Of a DNA stretch of 64,000 nt, positions 28,491-37,051 are shown one piece after another. Where the stretch lies: positions 5,477,738-5,541,737 of the forward strand of contig NZ_LR593886.1 in the NCBI RefSeq assembly GCF_901538265.1. Reading direction: 5' to 3'. The number at the start of each line of letters is the position of its first letter. Within the stretch, counting starts at the first letter, position 1. This DNA is from Gemmata massiliana (GTDB taxonomy: Bacteria; Planctomycetota; Planctomycetia; Gemmatales; Gemmataceae). The position numbers and the translations under genes are program-made. The notes beneath the pieces are model-generated. The model did not search any database. It was not told where the DNA came from and worked only from the letters and a program-made list of their open reading frames with translations.

Positions 28491-28575
28491 CGAGGTCGTC
28501 ATAGGTGACCACCAGCGGTCTGGGGCAACCCCGTGGGTCGTGGTTCCGCTGGTGGTCACCTATGACGACCTCGGG
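28491..28575. repeat. 29-bp perfect inverted repeat
   Basis: Arms 28491-28519 and 28547-28575 are exact complements over 29 bases. The 27-base spacer contains its own small hairpin (GGGG-CAA-CCCC). There is no flanking coding sequence, T run or transposase. It would form a very stable cruciform or RNA hairpin. Confidence 0.75.
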
Positions 28576-28632
28576 CGGTGCCGTGAGCCTTCCGCGAACC
28601 AGGTCAGGTAGTAGACAACTTCGAGGATCGGG

Positions 28633-28658
28633 CCGGGCCGCAGAACTCTGCGGCCCGG
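28633..28658. terminator. GC-rich 12-bp hairpin
   Basis: Arms 28633-28644 and 28647-28658 are complementary, effectively with a short AACTC loop, and are followed by TTCGCTTGAT. It lies 35 bases before the next gene, so it could end the upstream transcript or act in the leader of the methyltransferase gene. Confidence 0.4.
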
Positions 28659-28693
28659 TTCGCTTGATATCGCCCGCCGTGTAAAATGCCGGC

Positions 28694-29923
28694 ATGGAGA
28701 AGAACTTAGATCGCGACGAGATGCGGGAACTGATCGGTGGGGCCGTGCGGGGGGATGCGTTCCGGCGCGCGACGTTCGCGGGCGCGACGCGCGGGTTTGC
28801 GTGTGAGTGGGTCCGCGTTGTGGTGCGGCCGATCGAGTTGCGCGGCGAGCGCCACTTCCAGTTCGCCTACCAGGGTGCGAAGAAAGCCGTCACCAAGAAC
28901 TTCCTCGACGACGAAATGGAAGCACCGCTCGACGAGCTGATCGGCTTCGGTTTCGCGGGCGTTCACATCACCACGGGCGCGGAAGAGATCGACATCCGCA
29001 CGAGCCGCAAGGGGCGCGTCCACGTCGGGCGGCACAAGCTTAAGGAACCCGTCGAGGTGCGCGAGGCCGAATCGCACAACCGCATCAAAGATGTTCCGCT
29101 GCCCGAGGGCAAGGCCGATCACCTGCTCGAAGTCATGGGCATCGCGACGCCGGACGGCCGCGTGCGCCCGACGATGCGCGCGAAGTTCACGCAGATCAAC
29201 GAGTTCCTGAAACAACTGCGGCACGTCTTCGACGACGCGAAACTTGCCGACCTTGGCCGCGACGTGTCCATCCTCGATTGCGGGTGCGGGTCCAGTTACC
29301 TCACACTCGCAGCGCACCACTACCTCAACGACGTGCTGAGCGTGCCCGCACGCATCCTCGGCGTGGACGTAAACGAAGAGGTGATCCGCAAGAGCATGGA
29401 CCGCGCGGACCAACTCGGTGCGGACAAGCTCCTGTTCGAGTGCCGCCGGATCGGGACCGCGGACGTCCAGGCCGATATCGTGTTCGCGCTCCACGCCTGC
29501 GATACCGCCACCGACGACGCCATCGCGCAAGCCGTGCGCAGCGAAGCGCGGTTGCTGCTCAGCGTACCGTGCTGCCACCACGATCTGAACAAGGTGATCC
29601 GCGCCGACGGCCCGGCCGACGTGCTCCGGCCCGTCCTCCGACACGGCATCTTGCTCCAGCGCACCGCCGATCTGGTCACGGATGCGTTCCGCGCGCTCGC
29701 ACTGCGGATCATGGGTTACCGCACCGACGTGGTGGAGTTCGTTGCCACCGAGCACACGCCGCGTAACCTGATGATCCGCGCCGTGCGCGCGACGTTCCCC
29801 AAAGTGGGTGACGCCGGGCACATAGCCGAGTACATCGAGTTGAAGCGCTTCTGGCGCGTCACTCCGTATATCGAAAAGGCGCTCGGCGAACCGTTCCAAC
29901 AACTCGTGAGAGCCGCGTCATGA
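28694..29923 (+). CDS. class I SAM-dependent methyltransferase, Methyltransf_32-like
   Basis: 409 residues. The SAM-binding core is in the second half, with motif I at DVSILDCGCGSSYLTLAAHHYL, motif II at LGVDVNEEVIRKS, and VFALHACDTATDDAIAQAV. The latter, with the Cys/His pair LLLSVPCCHHDLN, is typical of the family that includes the glutathione S-transferase C-terminal-domain-like (GSTCD) and Methyltransf_32 proteins. The N-terminal ~150 residues are a separate domain of unknown role. The substrate may be RNA, but this is inference. Its last four bases overlap the next methyltransferase gene (ATGA), indicating translational coupling. Confidence 0.82.
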   Translation: MEKNLDRDEMRELIGGAVRGDAFRRATFAGATRGFACEWVRVVVRPIELRGERHFQFAYQGAKKAVTKNFLDDEMEAPLDELIGFGFAGVHITTGAEEIDIRTSRKGRVHVGRHKLKEPVEVREAESHNRIKDVPLPEGKADHLLEVMGIATPDGRVRPTMRAKFTQINEFLKQLRHVFDDAKLADLGRDVSILDCGCGSSYLTLAAHHYLNDVLSVPARILGVDVNEEVIRKSMDRADQLGADKLLFECRRIGTADVQADIVFALHACDTATDDAIAQAVRSEARLLLSVPCCHHDLNKVIRADGPADVLRPVLRHGILLQRTADLVTDAFRALALRIMGYRTDVVEFVATEHTPRNLMIRAVRATFPKVGDAGHIAEYIELKRFWRVTPYIEKALGEPFQQLVRAAS

Positions 29924-30744
29924 GTACCACCTCGGAATACGTCCTGGGCCAATCCGAGCGCGCCGCGCGCCGGCTCGCTCTACAGGATCTGCACTTCGCG
30001 GCCCCGTCCGAAGCGCTCCTCGACGCGCTCGCGCTCCGGCCCGCGGACCGCGTCGTCGAGTTGGGGTGCGGCCCCGGGGCGTTCACGCGGCGCATCCTGA
30101 ACCGGCTCGGCGCGGGCGGCGCGGTTGTGGGGGTCGATTCGTCTTCGGGCTTACTGGAACAGGCTAAAGCATCTCTCGCGCAACTCGGCGGATCACGCTT
30201 CCAGCCGACGCTCGCGGACGTGGCGAAACCGGGGCCGTGGATTGACGGTGCGGACGTGGTAATCGGGCGGGCCGTGCTGCACCACGTTCCGATGGCAGAG
30301 TTCCTGCTCGGCCGTTTGCGCGCCCGACTGCGCCCCGGCACGCGCGTCGGTTTCCTGGAACCGGATTTCCGCAGTTTGCTCGCGCGAATCGCGCACCTTG
30401 AAGCGACCTCGCGTCCGGAACTGGCGCCGTTACTCGTGTGGGCGAAGTCGATTAACGACCTGTATTCCGCGTGGCGCATTTCGCCGTGCGTGGGCGCGAC
30501 ACTGGCCCAAACGCTCGAAATAGCGGAGTACTCGAACGTGCGCCACGCCTGGCACGAGTTCCCGTCGGACGCGACCGTCATCGAGAATATTCAGATGATC
30601 TACGACGAGGTGCGCGACACCTACGTCTCCCTCGGCATCCTGTCCGCGGGCGAAATCGACGAACAGCAGCGGTTGCTCCGCGCGCTACCGGACGACGTGC
30701 TCCCGGCCGTGTGGGGCTTGCATCAGGTTTCGGCCGTAGTGTGA
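29920..30744 (+). CDS. class I SAM-dependent methyltransferase
   Basis: 274 residues with motif I at VVELGCGPGAFTRRIL, motif II GVDSSSGLLEQAK, and DVVIGRAVLHHVP as motif IV. This is a small-molecule or quinone-type methyltransferase fold of the UbiE/Methyltransf_11 kind. The start overlaps the stop of the preceding methyltransferase by four bases. The 3' end overlaps the end of the convergent nhaA gene by 22 bases. Substrate unknown. Confidence 0.85.
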   Translation: MSTTSEYVLGQSERAARRLALQDLHFAAPSEALLDALALRPADRVVELGCGPGAFTRRILNRLGAGGAVVGVDSSSGLLEQAKASLAQLGGSRFQPTLADVAKPGPWIDGADVVIGRAVLHHVPMAEFLLGRLRARLRPGTRVGFLEPDFRSLLARIAHLEATSRPELAPLLVWAKSINDLYSAWRISPCVGATLAQTLEIAEYSNVRHAWHEFPSDATVIENIQMIYDEVRDTYVSLGILSAGEIDEQQRLLRALPDDVLPAVWGLHQVSAVV

Positions 30745-32084
30745 GCGCCGGGAGCGTGCTTGCGCAGAGTTAGTATCAGCAGCCCGGCGCCGCCCACAGC
30801 ACTCAACACGGAACCAAAGAGGATACCGATTTTCGCGTCGGCGAGTAAGCGCCCGTTGCCCTCAAACGCCAACCCTGCAACGAACAGCGACATCGTGAAC
30901 CCGATCCCGGCAAGGAACCCGCCGCCGAGGAGCACGAACCAGTTCACGCCGTGCGGGAGCTTCGCGATCCCGGCTCGAACAGCCAGGAAGCTGAATAACA
31001 TTACCCCCACGGGCTTTCCCAAAAACAAACCCAACATGACCGCGATCGAGACCGGTTCGGTGATCGCGGTCAGTTCGATGTGAACGCCCGCGTTGGCGAG
31101 CGCAAACAGCGGCATGATCGCGAACCCGACCCAGGGGTGGAGCTGGTGTTCGAGGCGCTCCAGCGGAGAAACGCTCTCCTGCGCCGCGAACGCGAGCAGT
31201 TCCAGGTCTTCCGTACTCACGTTGCCCCCGGTATCGGCTTCGAGGCGTGCCTGGAGGTCCGTAATGGAGAGCCGCAGTGCGTCCCGCCCGACCCACACCT
31301 CCGACGGCGTCAGCAGCCCGAGCAGCACGCCCGCGACGGTGGGGTGAACACCGGACTTGTAAACCGCGAGCCAGATCCCGGCGCCGACGATCGTGTACAC
31401 CGGGACCGAGCGCACACCGCTTTCATTGAGGATGCGCACCACCGCGAACCCGGCCGCGGCGAGCAGGAGCATGAACCAGTTCAGCCCCGCACTATAGAAC
31501 GCCGCGATCACGATGACGGCCCCGATGTCGTCGGCGATCGCCAGCGACAGGAGCATGATCTTCAGCCCGAACGGGACGCGCTTCCCCAACACGGCCATGA
31601 TCCCGACGACGAACGCGATGTCCGTCGCCATCGGCACGCCCCACCCGCGGAACCGCGGTTCGCCGACGTGGTTCGCTTGCAGCGCCATGTAGATCCCGGC
31701 CGGCACGAGCATCCCGCCCAGCGCCGCCGCGACGGGGAGCGCGGCCTTGCGCGCGTCGCGCAGTTCGCCGGCCACGAGTTCGCGCTTGATCTCCAGCCCG
31801 ACGACGAAAAAGAAGATCGTCATCAACACGTCGTTGACGAAGAAGTGCCCCAACTCGCCACCGAGTGTAAACGGCCCGACGCCGAGTTGCACGTGCGTGT
31901 GCCAGAATTTGTGATAGGCATCCGCCGTGTTGCTGTTCGCTAGCGCAATTGCGAGCACCGTGCAGAGTAACAGCACGATCCCACTAGCAGATTCGATTCG
32001 GAGAAACCGGGAGAGCGGGCGTGTGAACCGACGAATGGGGGCGACGGGCAGGTGTGGGCTGATGCGTCGAGCGGAATGAGCCAT
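30723..32084 (-). CDS. nhaA: Na+/H+ antiporter NhaA
   Basis: Inner-membrane electrogenic sodium/proton exchanger. The 453-residue product has about twelve membrane helices. The conserved aspartate pair is in SLAIADDIGAVIVIAAFYS, and other family signatures are MTIFFFVVGLEIKRELVAGE, FVVGIMAVLGKRVPFGLK and PLFALANAGVHIEL. An N-terminal cytosolic stretch (about 25 basic residues) and a C-terminal tail make it longer than E. coli NhaA (388). I use ATG 32084; a GTG two codons earlier is possible. It converges with the methyltransferase at 29920 and overlaps its end. Confidence 0.94.
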   Translation of the reverse strand: MAHSARRISPHLPVAPIRRFTRPLSRFLRIESASGIVLLLCTVLAIALANSNTADAYHKFWHTHVQLGVGPFTLGGELGHFFVNDVLMTIFFFVVGLEIKRELVAGELRDARKAALPVAAALGGMLVPAGIYMALQANHVGEPRFRGWGVPMATDIAFVVGIMAVLGKRVPFGLKIMLLSLAIADDIGAVIVIAAFYSAGLNWFMLLLAAAGFAVVRILNESGVRSVPVYTIVGAGIWLAVYKSGVHPTVAGVLLGLLTPSEVWVGRDALRLSITDLQARLEADTGGNVSTEDLELLAFAAQESVSPLERLEHQLHPWVGFAIMPLFALANAGVHIELTAITEPVSIAVMLGLFLGKPVGVMLFSFLAVRAGIAKLPHGVNWFVLLGGGFLAGIGFTMSLFVAGLAFEGNGRLLADAKIGILFGSVLSAVGGAGLLILTLRKHAPGAHTTAET

Positions 32085-32188
32085 CGGCACTTTCGTAGCT
32101 GATTACGGCGTTCCCCCATTCCCGCGGCACTCGGCCCGCGGAGGTGGGGAACGCGGCGGGCCGCAGGCACCCGATCAGTTTACGAGAA

Positions 32189-32902
32189 TCACTTGCGCAT
32201 ATCGACGGTCGCCTTCTCCCCGGCGCGCACGCCGATCGAGATCGTCGCCGGTCCGCCCGGGCCGTCCACCTTCACGCTCACGCGAGTCTCGACGCCCGGG
32301 GCGATCGGCTTCGTGGTGAACGAGTGCCGCGTGCCGGTCTGGTCGTTCTCGATGCCTTCAAATGTGACCTTCGCCCCTTCGGACGCGATCACGGTAATCG
32401 TGGCCGGGGCCGGATCGCCCGAAGTGCTCGGGCTGGGCAGCGGGATCGGCGTCGGGGACGTGTCCTGCGGTTGAGCCGGAAGCACCTGGTACGACGGCCC
32501 CGACGGGTAGTAGGTTCCCGGAATCGATGGGGTACCGAGGCTGCTGTAGCCATAGTTCAGCGGACTGTAGCCGTACCCACCACTGTAACCGTACCCGCCG
32601 TAGCCGTACCCCAAATTACCGTAACCCAAACCGTACCCGTAACCGTAGCCGCCGTAGCCGAGCCCGATTCCGACGGTCCGGTAGCCGTAATAGGGAGTGT
32701 AGTAGTGCCCGTGGTACCCGCCCGCCGGTGCGTGATGAACTCCACCGCCCGGGTGCCCACCGACGTGACCGCCACCAGCGTGGCCCCCGCCGGCGTGCCC
32801 ACCACCGCCGTGTCCGCCCCCGGGACCGGCAAACGCAACCCCACCTGCAAGCGCGGCCGTTACGAGGGCGGAGCAAAATTTGATTGAGCGTGTAAGCAAC
32901 AC
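32189..32902 (-). CDS. secreted Gly/His/Tyr-rich protein with a TIGR03000-like C-terminal domain
   Basis: 237 residues. The signal peptide ends near FAGPGGG. Next comes a Gly-His repeat (GGGHAGGGHVGG, residues about 28-55), then a Gly-Tyr repeat of YGYG/YGGYG units (about 70-115), a Pro/Ser linker, and a ~75-residue beta domain (ATITVIASEGAKVTFEGIEN to the end). The C-terminal domain has the GTRHSF...PIAPGVE pattern of the planctomycete TIGR03000 family. The low-complexity parts suggest a surface or matrix protein, and the His-rich part may bind metal. Function is unproven. Confidence 0.82.
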   Translation of the reverse strand: MLLTRSIKFCSALVTAALAGGVAFAGPGGGHGGGGHAGGGHAGGGHVGGHPGGGVHHAPAGGYHGHYYTPYYGYRTVGIGLGYGGYGYGYGLGYGNLGYGYGGYGYSGGYGYSPLNYGYSSLGTPSIPGTYYPSGPSYQVLPAQPQDTSPTPIPLPSPSTSGDPAPATITVIASEGAKVTFEGIENDQTGTRHSFTTKPIAPGVETRVSVKVDGPGGPATISIGVRAGEKATVDMRK

Positions 32903-33037
32903 AACAAGACCTCACTCGCGAGAGGACACCCGTGTGGTTAGATGTGCGTCCTGCGGCATGGCCGGGTGATACTCCTATTCTATCACGGAGCACGCGGAAC
33001 GCGCAACACCATCGAAATCATTGCCCGAAGCGCCAAC

Positions 33038-33280
33038 ATGACGCCCCTCTTCGCCTGCTTCCCGGTCTGCATGACGTTCACGGTGATCGTGTTCCTCGCG
33101 CTCGTCGTCGTGGTCTTCGACTTGGCGAACCGCATCCCCGGTGACGACGAGCCGACCGCCCCGCCCGTCCCGCGCGACCCGAATCAGAAAATGGGGCCGC
33201 CGCCGTGGTGGGTGCTCCCGCTCATGCTCCTCGCCGTCGCCGCGTTCATGGCCGTGTGCGCGTGGATCTGGCCGGAATGA
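33038..33280 (+). CDS. small two-helix membrane protein (80 aa)
   Basis: Two hydrophobic segments (FPVCMTFTVIVFLALVVVVF; WWVLPLMLLAVAAFMAVCAW) flank a short Pro-rich acidic loop (PGDDEPTAPPVPRDPNQKM). No family recognised. The ATG at 33038 has no strong ribosome-binding site. An upstream in-frame extension to 32942 is not membrane-like and seems unlikely. Confidence 0.55.
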   Translation: MTPLFACFPVCMTFTVIVFLALVVVVFDLANRIPGDDEPTAPPVPRDPNQKMGPPPWWVLPLMLLAVAAFMAVCAWIWPE

Positions 33281-33369
33281 GAGCGCAATTATTGCCCTCA
33301 CAATTCACACACGAGCGCGCCGGGAACCGTACACTACCCTACTCTTAATCCGGTGTTCTCGGAGTCGTG

Positions 33370-34635
33370 ATGCCCTTCAAAGCTCTCGGTTTGCACCCGC
33401 TCCTCGTTCGCGCCACCCAGGAACTCGGGTACAAGGAGCCGACCCCCGTTCAGGCCGGCTCGATCCCCCCCGGGCTCGCCGGGCGCGACATCATCGCCAC
33501 GGCCCAAACCGGGACCGGGAAAACGGCCGCGTTCCTGTTGCCAATCCTCCATCGGCTCATCGGGCAACCGCGCGGCGGCACCCGGGTGCTGATCCTGTCC
33601 CCCACGCGCGAACTCGCGGAGCAGATCAGCGAGGTGTGCAACGGACTGGCAAAACACACACAAGTTCGGAGCGCGCTGGTGGTCGGCGGGCGCCCGATGG
33701 GGCCACAGGAACGGGCGCTCCGTGCGGGCACGGACATCATCGTCGCGACCCCCGGTCGCTTGCTCGATTTCATCCAGCGCAACGTCGCCAAGTTCGATCG
33801 CGCTACCACACTCGTGCTGGACGAGGCCGACAGCCTCTTTGACATGGGGTTCTTACCCGACGTCAGGAAAATCATCGCGCGGATGCCGGCGCGCTCGCAC
33901 ACGCTGCTGTTCTCCGCGACCATGCCCCCGGTCATCGCCAAACTCGCCAACGAGATCCTGCGCACCCCGGCCACGGTGCAAATCGGCCGGCGCAGTTCAA
34001 CGGCCGTGGGCATCACGCAGGCCGCGTACCCGGTCCCCACGCACCTGAAAACCGCCCTGCTCCGGCACCTGTTGCGCGAAACCGACATGCCGTCGGTGTT
34101 GGTGTTCACTCGCACCAAGCACGGAGCGAAGAAAATCGCCCGCGCGGTCGCGTCCGACGGGTTCACGGTCGCGGAACTGCACAGCAACCGCACCCCGTCC
34201 CAGCGCACCACCGCGATGGAAGGCTTCCGCCGCGGGAAGTACCAGGTAATGGTCGCGACGAACATCGCCGCCCGCGGGCTGGACGTGAACCACATCACCC
34301 ACGTTATCAGCACCGACGTGCCCGATGTGCCCGAGGACTACGTTCACCGGATCGGGCGCACGGGGCGCGGCGGGGCTACGGGCGACGCATTTATTCTCGT
34401 ATCGCGCGACGAAGAAGAGTCCCTGGCTCGAATCGAGCGCCAGGTCGGTCAGCGGCTCCCGCGAATCACGCTGCCGGACTTCGATTACACCGTCTCAACT
34501 CCGGCCCCCGCGCAGCCGAAACCCGGGAACAAGGGCAGCAACGGCAACCGCCCCGCCCCAAACAACGGGCAGCAACGACCGCAAAAGCCGAAGGGGAAAC
34601 GAAACGGCCCGGGAAAGCCCGGGCCGCGCAGGTAA
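33370..34635 (+). CDS. DEAD-box ATP-dependent RNA helicase (RhlE-like)
   Basis: 421 residues. All core motifs are present: Q motif (GYKEPTPVQAGSIPP), I (AQTGTGKT), Ia (PTRELAEQ), Ib (TPGR), II (LDEADSLFDMG), III (SAT), IV (VLVFTRTKHGAK), V (ATNIAARGLDV) and VI (HRIGRTGR). The C-terminal tail is basic and Pro/Asn/Lys-rich, typical of RhlE-type helicases that act in RNA turnover or ribosome assembly, often with RNase E. ATG 33370 has GGAG five bases upstream; the GTG one codon earlier is less likely. Confidence 0.93.
   Translation: MPFKALGLHPLLVRATQELGYKEPTPVQAGSIPPGLAGRDIIATAQTGTGKTAAFLLPILHRLIGQPRGGTRVLILSPTRELAEQISEVCNGLAKHTQVRSALVVGGRPMGPQERALRAGTDIIVATPGRLLDFIQRNVAKFDRATTLVLDEADSLFDMGFLPDVRKIIARMPARSHTLLFSATMPPVIAKLANEILRTPATVQIGRRSSTAVGITQAAYPVPTHLKTALLRHLLRETDMPSVLVFTRTKHGAKKIARAVASDGFTVAELHSNRTPSQRTTAMEGFRRGKYQVMVATNIAARGLDVNHITHVISTDVPDVPEDYVHRIGRTGRGGATGDAFILVSRDEEESLARIERQVGQRLPRITLPDFDYTVSTPAPAQPKPGNKGSNGNRPAPNNGQQRPQKPKGKRNGPGKPGPRR
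34605..34626 (+). terminator. 9-bp hairpin at the 3' end of the helicase gene
   Basis: Arms 34605-34613 and 34618-34626 pair perfectly around AAAG, inside the last codons of the helicase. A GC-rich stem with no T run; probable terminator. Confidence 0.4.
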
Positions 34636-34661
34636 CTAGTGAAAGTAAACTGTTAGTGGAG

Positions 34662-34745
34662 TGCGAAGGGGGGGACTCGAACCCCCACGGCCTTGCGACC
34701 GACAGAACCTAAATCTGTTGCGTCTACCAATTCCGCCACCCTCGC
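34662..34745 (-). tRNA. tRNA-Leu (anticodon UAG)
   Basis: On the minus strand the 84-base sequence starts GCGAGGGUGGCGGAAUUGG and folds as a cloverleaf. The acceptor stem pairs GCGAGGG with CCTTCGC (one G-U) and the discriminator is A. The anticodon stem-loop is ACAGA-TTTAGGT-TCTGT with anticodon TAG. There is a class II variable arm, and the T-arm is GGGGGTTCGAGTCCCCC. The CCA end is not encoded. Leucine identity follows from the anticodon, A73 and the long variable arm. Confidence 0.95.
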
Positions 34746-34807
34746 AACAACCGAGGGACGCGCCGCACGGTTGTCAGGTTCACATTAGTAACCCGAGCGG
34801 CTCAGTT

Positions 34808-35398
34808 CTACTTCCCCAACGCATTCGAGCGCGGTTTGTACTCCCGGAGGTAGCCCGCGATGTGCTGGTGCATGTCTTCTGGGGCGAAGCCGTAGAGCTG
34901 CATCTCGGACATCGCCCGCTCCGGCGACCATTTGTGGTACTCCATCCGGAAAATGGCGCACATCGTTCCGGTGCGGTGAATCCCTGCGAAACAGTGGACG
35001 AGAACGGGATGGTTTTCCTTCTTGTCCATGACTGCCAGGAACTCTTGAACGGCTTGTTCCGCCGGGATCTCTCCGTCCTCGTCCGCGCCCCAAACGCGCG
35101 GCACGATGCGAACGTGGTTCAGCCCGCGGACCGCGCACACGTCCTCTTCCCAGGCGTCCGGCGATTTGGCTCCCGGTTGACGTGCGACTCGTAACGTGAC
35201 AACCGTCTTGATGTTGTAATCGCTCAGGACGCGATCCATGCCCTTCGGGGTGAGCTGACCGCTGCGGTACAGAACGCCATCCTCGACCACGCGGAAGTTC
35301 CGCATGTGCGTGTTCTGATGGGCCGAGTAAACCAGAGGGGCCGCAACGACCACAGCCAGTGCCACGGCCGCGAGGATGAACTGCCAGCGTGAGGGCAT
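34808..35398 (-). CDS. membrane-anchored dual-specificity/tyrosine phosphatase-like protein
   Basis: 196 residues from ATG 35398, which has GGGAG eight bases upstream. A single N-terminal membrane helix (FILAAVALAVVVAAPLVYS) places the catalytic domain outside the cytosol. The phosphatase loop is HC136FAGIHR142TG, the CX5R signature, preceded by FRVVEDGVLYRSGQLTPKGM. That region is shared with the DSP/Siw14-like group. Substrate unknown; inositol phosphates or phosphotyrosine are possibilities. Lies next to tRNA-Leu and 66 bases from the membrane protein upstream of it. Confidence 0.82.
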   Translation of the reverse strand: MPSRWQFILAAVALAVVVAAPLVYSAHQNTHMRNFRVVEDGVLYRSGQLTPKGMDRVLSDYNIKTVVTLRVARQPGAKSPDAWEEDVCAVRGLNHVRIVPRVWGADEDGEIPAEQAVQEFLAVMDKKENHPVLVHCFAGIHRTGTMCAIFRMEYHKWSPERAMSEMQLYGFAPEDMHQHIAGYLREYKPRSNALGK

Positions 35399-35464
35399 TT
35401 TGGAGGCTCCCAATCGAATCGAGATCGGGAACCTACCATGTGGAATGGCTTCACGGAAGGCGGA

Positions 35465-36823
35465 TCAGACCGCGAGCGGGTTCGGTTGGTCCTGGACCGG
35501 CCGCACGCGCCGCCAAGCCGCCCCAGCCAGTCGCGTTAACACGCTCCCGGGGGCAATCGGCGGTGGCTCCGCGGCCGATAAATTCGGCCGAAGCACAATA
35601 AGCAGCAAAAGCGGCAAATACCACAAAACGTACAACCCGCCGCGGTCCGCGTGCCAGAACTGGATGCCGACCAGAATCGCCGCGGACTGCGCGATCAGGT
35701 GCGACAAGTTTTTGCGCGTCGGCCAAATGGTCGCGCTCACCAGGAACCCGATGAACAGCACGAAAAGCGGGAGCCGGTAGGCCCAGTGCGTGCCCGACCA
35801 GATGCTCTCGGTGGTCGGCGGCGCCCACGGCTTCCAGTGCGTCAGGTTAAGCGCGGAGACGATCCCTTGCCCGGTCGGGCCGTCGATCATCAGCACGAGA
35901 GCTGTCACACCGATGCTGCTCGCGCTTGCCAAGAGAAATGCCAGCCCGAACCGCGCAGCCCCGCGCCGGCTGAAGAACCCGAACCACAACGGGAACAAGA
36001 GCGCGGGGAACACGGCACTCCCGGCCGCCAGACCGAGCAACCAGCCCGCGAGCATCGGGCGCCGGTAGCAGAAGATCGCCCACACCAGGAACGCCGTCGG
36101 CCAGACGTGGTAAAACTGCCCGATGTGGTACGCGGTATATGGCACCAGCGTGTACAGCGCTGCGGCCGCGACCCCCGTTGTGATGTCCCCGAAGTGGCGC
36201 CACCCGATCATGAGGAGGCCGATGAGTACCGCGGCGTGGCAGATCATCGCCAGCCCGCGTTCGGCCCAGAACTGCACGGTCACAGCCGAAGCCTGGTGCC
36301 CGTTCGTGCTTTGTGCCTGCTGAACGACGGCGGTGGCCGTCTCTTGCACCTGCTCGATGGTGACGGGGCGCGTCCCCACTCGTTCCTGGTTCGCCTGATC
36401 GGGCGTCCGACGCACCGCTACGGCCGTCAGCCCCACGAACAGCGCCAGAGCGAGCCAAGCGAGGCCTGGGGTGTTCAGGTTAGCGGTTACGGGTGGCCGG
36501 CGCACAAGGGCCGTATCGACGATCGCGCGCACGAACCAGTACAGCGACCCCACGAGGAGCCACGCGTACCCGAGTGTTCGCTCGCGTACCGCACGCCGAG
36601 TGAGTTCCTCGCTTCCCAAGCTCCGTGAAACCGCATCGAACTTGCTGGCCTCCTGCAAAATCAGGAACCCGGGTACGAGTAGAAACAGCATCAAGAGGTC
36701 GAGGTTCCGAATCGAGAGCAGGCGCGTGAACTGGAAGAACAGCGCGACCGTAAGGAAGAGCGAGAAATAGAACCACGTGGCCGCGGTCGGCAGGTTGAAA
36801 TCGAGAAAGATTGATGGTTCCAC
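35465..36823 (-). CDS. polytopic membrane protein of unknown function
   Basis: 452 residues with around ten hydrophobic segments (WFYFSLFLTVALFFQF; LLMLFLLVPGFLIL; AGWLLGLAAGSAVFPALLF; LPLFVLFIGFLVSATIWP). It starts with the short EPSIFLDFNLPTAATW and ends in a cytosolic basic tail. A loop with AYHIGQFYHVWPTAFLVWAI recalls glycosyltransferase-87-like or DUF2029-type membrane enzymes, but no diagnostic motif can be named. The start is GTG 36823. It precedes the phosphatase gene in the same direction with a 66-base gap. Confidence 0.7.
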   Translation of the reverse strand: MEPSIFLDFNLPTAATWFYFSLFLTVALFFQFTRLLSIRNLDLLMLFLLVPGFLILQEASKFDAVSRSLGSEELTRRAVRERTLGYAWLLVGSLYWFVRAIVDTALVRRPPVTANLNTPGLAWLALALFVGLTAVAVRRTPDQANQERVGTRPVTIEQVQETATAVVQQAQSTNGHQASAVTVQFWAERGLAMICHAAVLIGLLMIGWRHFGDITTGVAAAALYTLVPYTAYHIGQFYHVWPTAFLVWAIFCYRRPMLAGWLLGLAAGSAVFPALLFPLWFGFFSRRGAARFGLAFLLASASSIGVTALVLMIDGPTGQGIVSALNLTHWKPWAPPTTESIWSGTHWAYRLPLFVLFIGFLVSATIWPTRKNLSHLIAQSAAILVGIQFWHADRGGLYVLWYLPLLLLIVLRPNLSAAEPPPIAPGSVLTRLAGAAWRRVRPVQDQPNPLAV

Positions 36824-37051
36824 AGCAGTGCCCCGACAGAAGCAAATCCGGTTGCGAGTCGCGATCCGGGCAGCGCTCCGAATAGTTTGTAGATACGTGC
36901 GTCCGGAACCACCGTCAAGAATATCGGATCAACTTAGCTAGACCGTTCACTCAACGCAGTCCACATTCTCGCTACAAGTGGCATCATCGAATGCGCGCGG
37001 CTCCTAGAATGCCTTTTTCGCGCCGAGTCCAACACTTCGGAAGGTTTGTCG

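Larger units (their letters stand above)
28323..28693 (+). other. gene-free stretch with two hairpin elements
   Basis: Between the end of the imperfect repeat and the methyltransferase gene I see no supported gene. The stretch holds a 29-bp perfect inverted repeat (28491-28575) and a hairpin at 28633-28658. The remainder shows nothing recognisable. Confidence 0.5.

Noticed and set aside
28491..28575. Insertion-sequence ends
   Set aside because: No transposase frame lies between or beside the arms and no target duplication is evident; kept only as a repeat.
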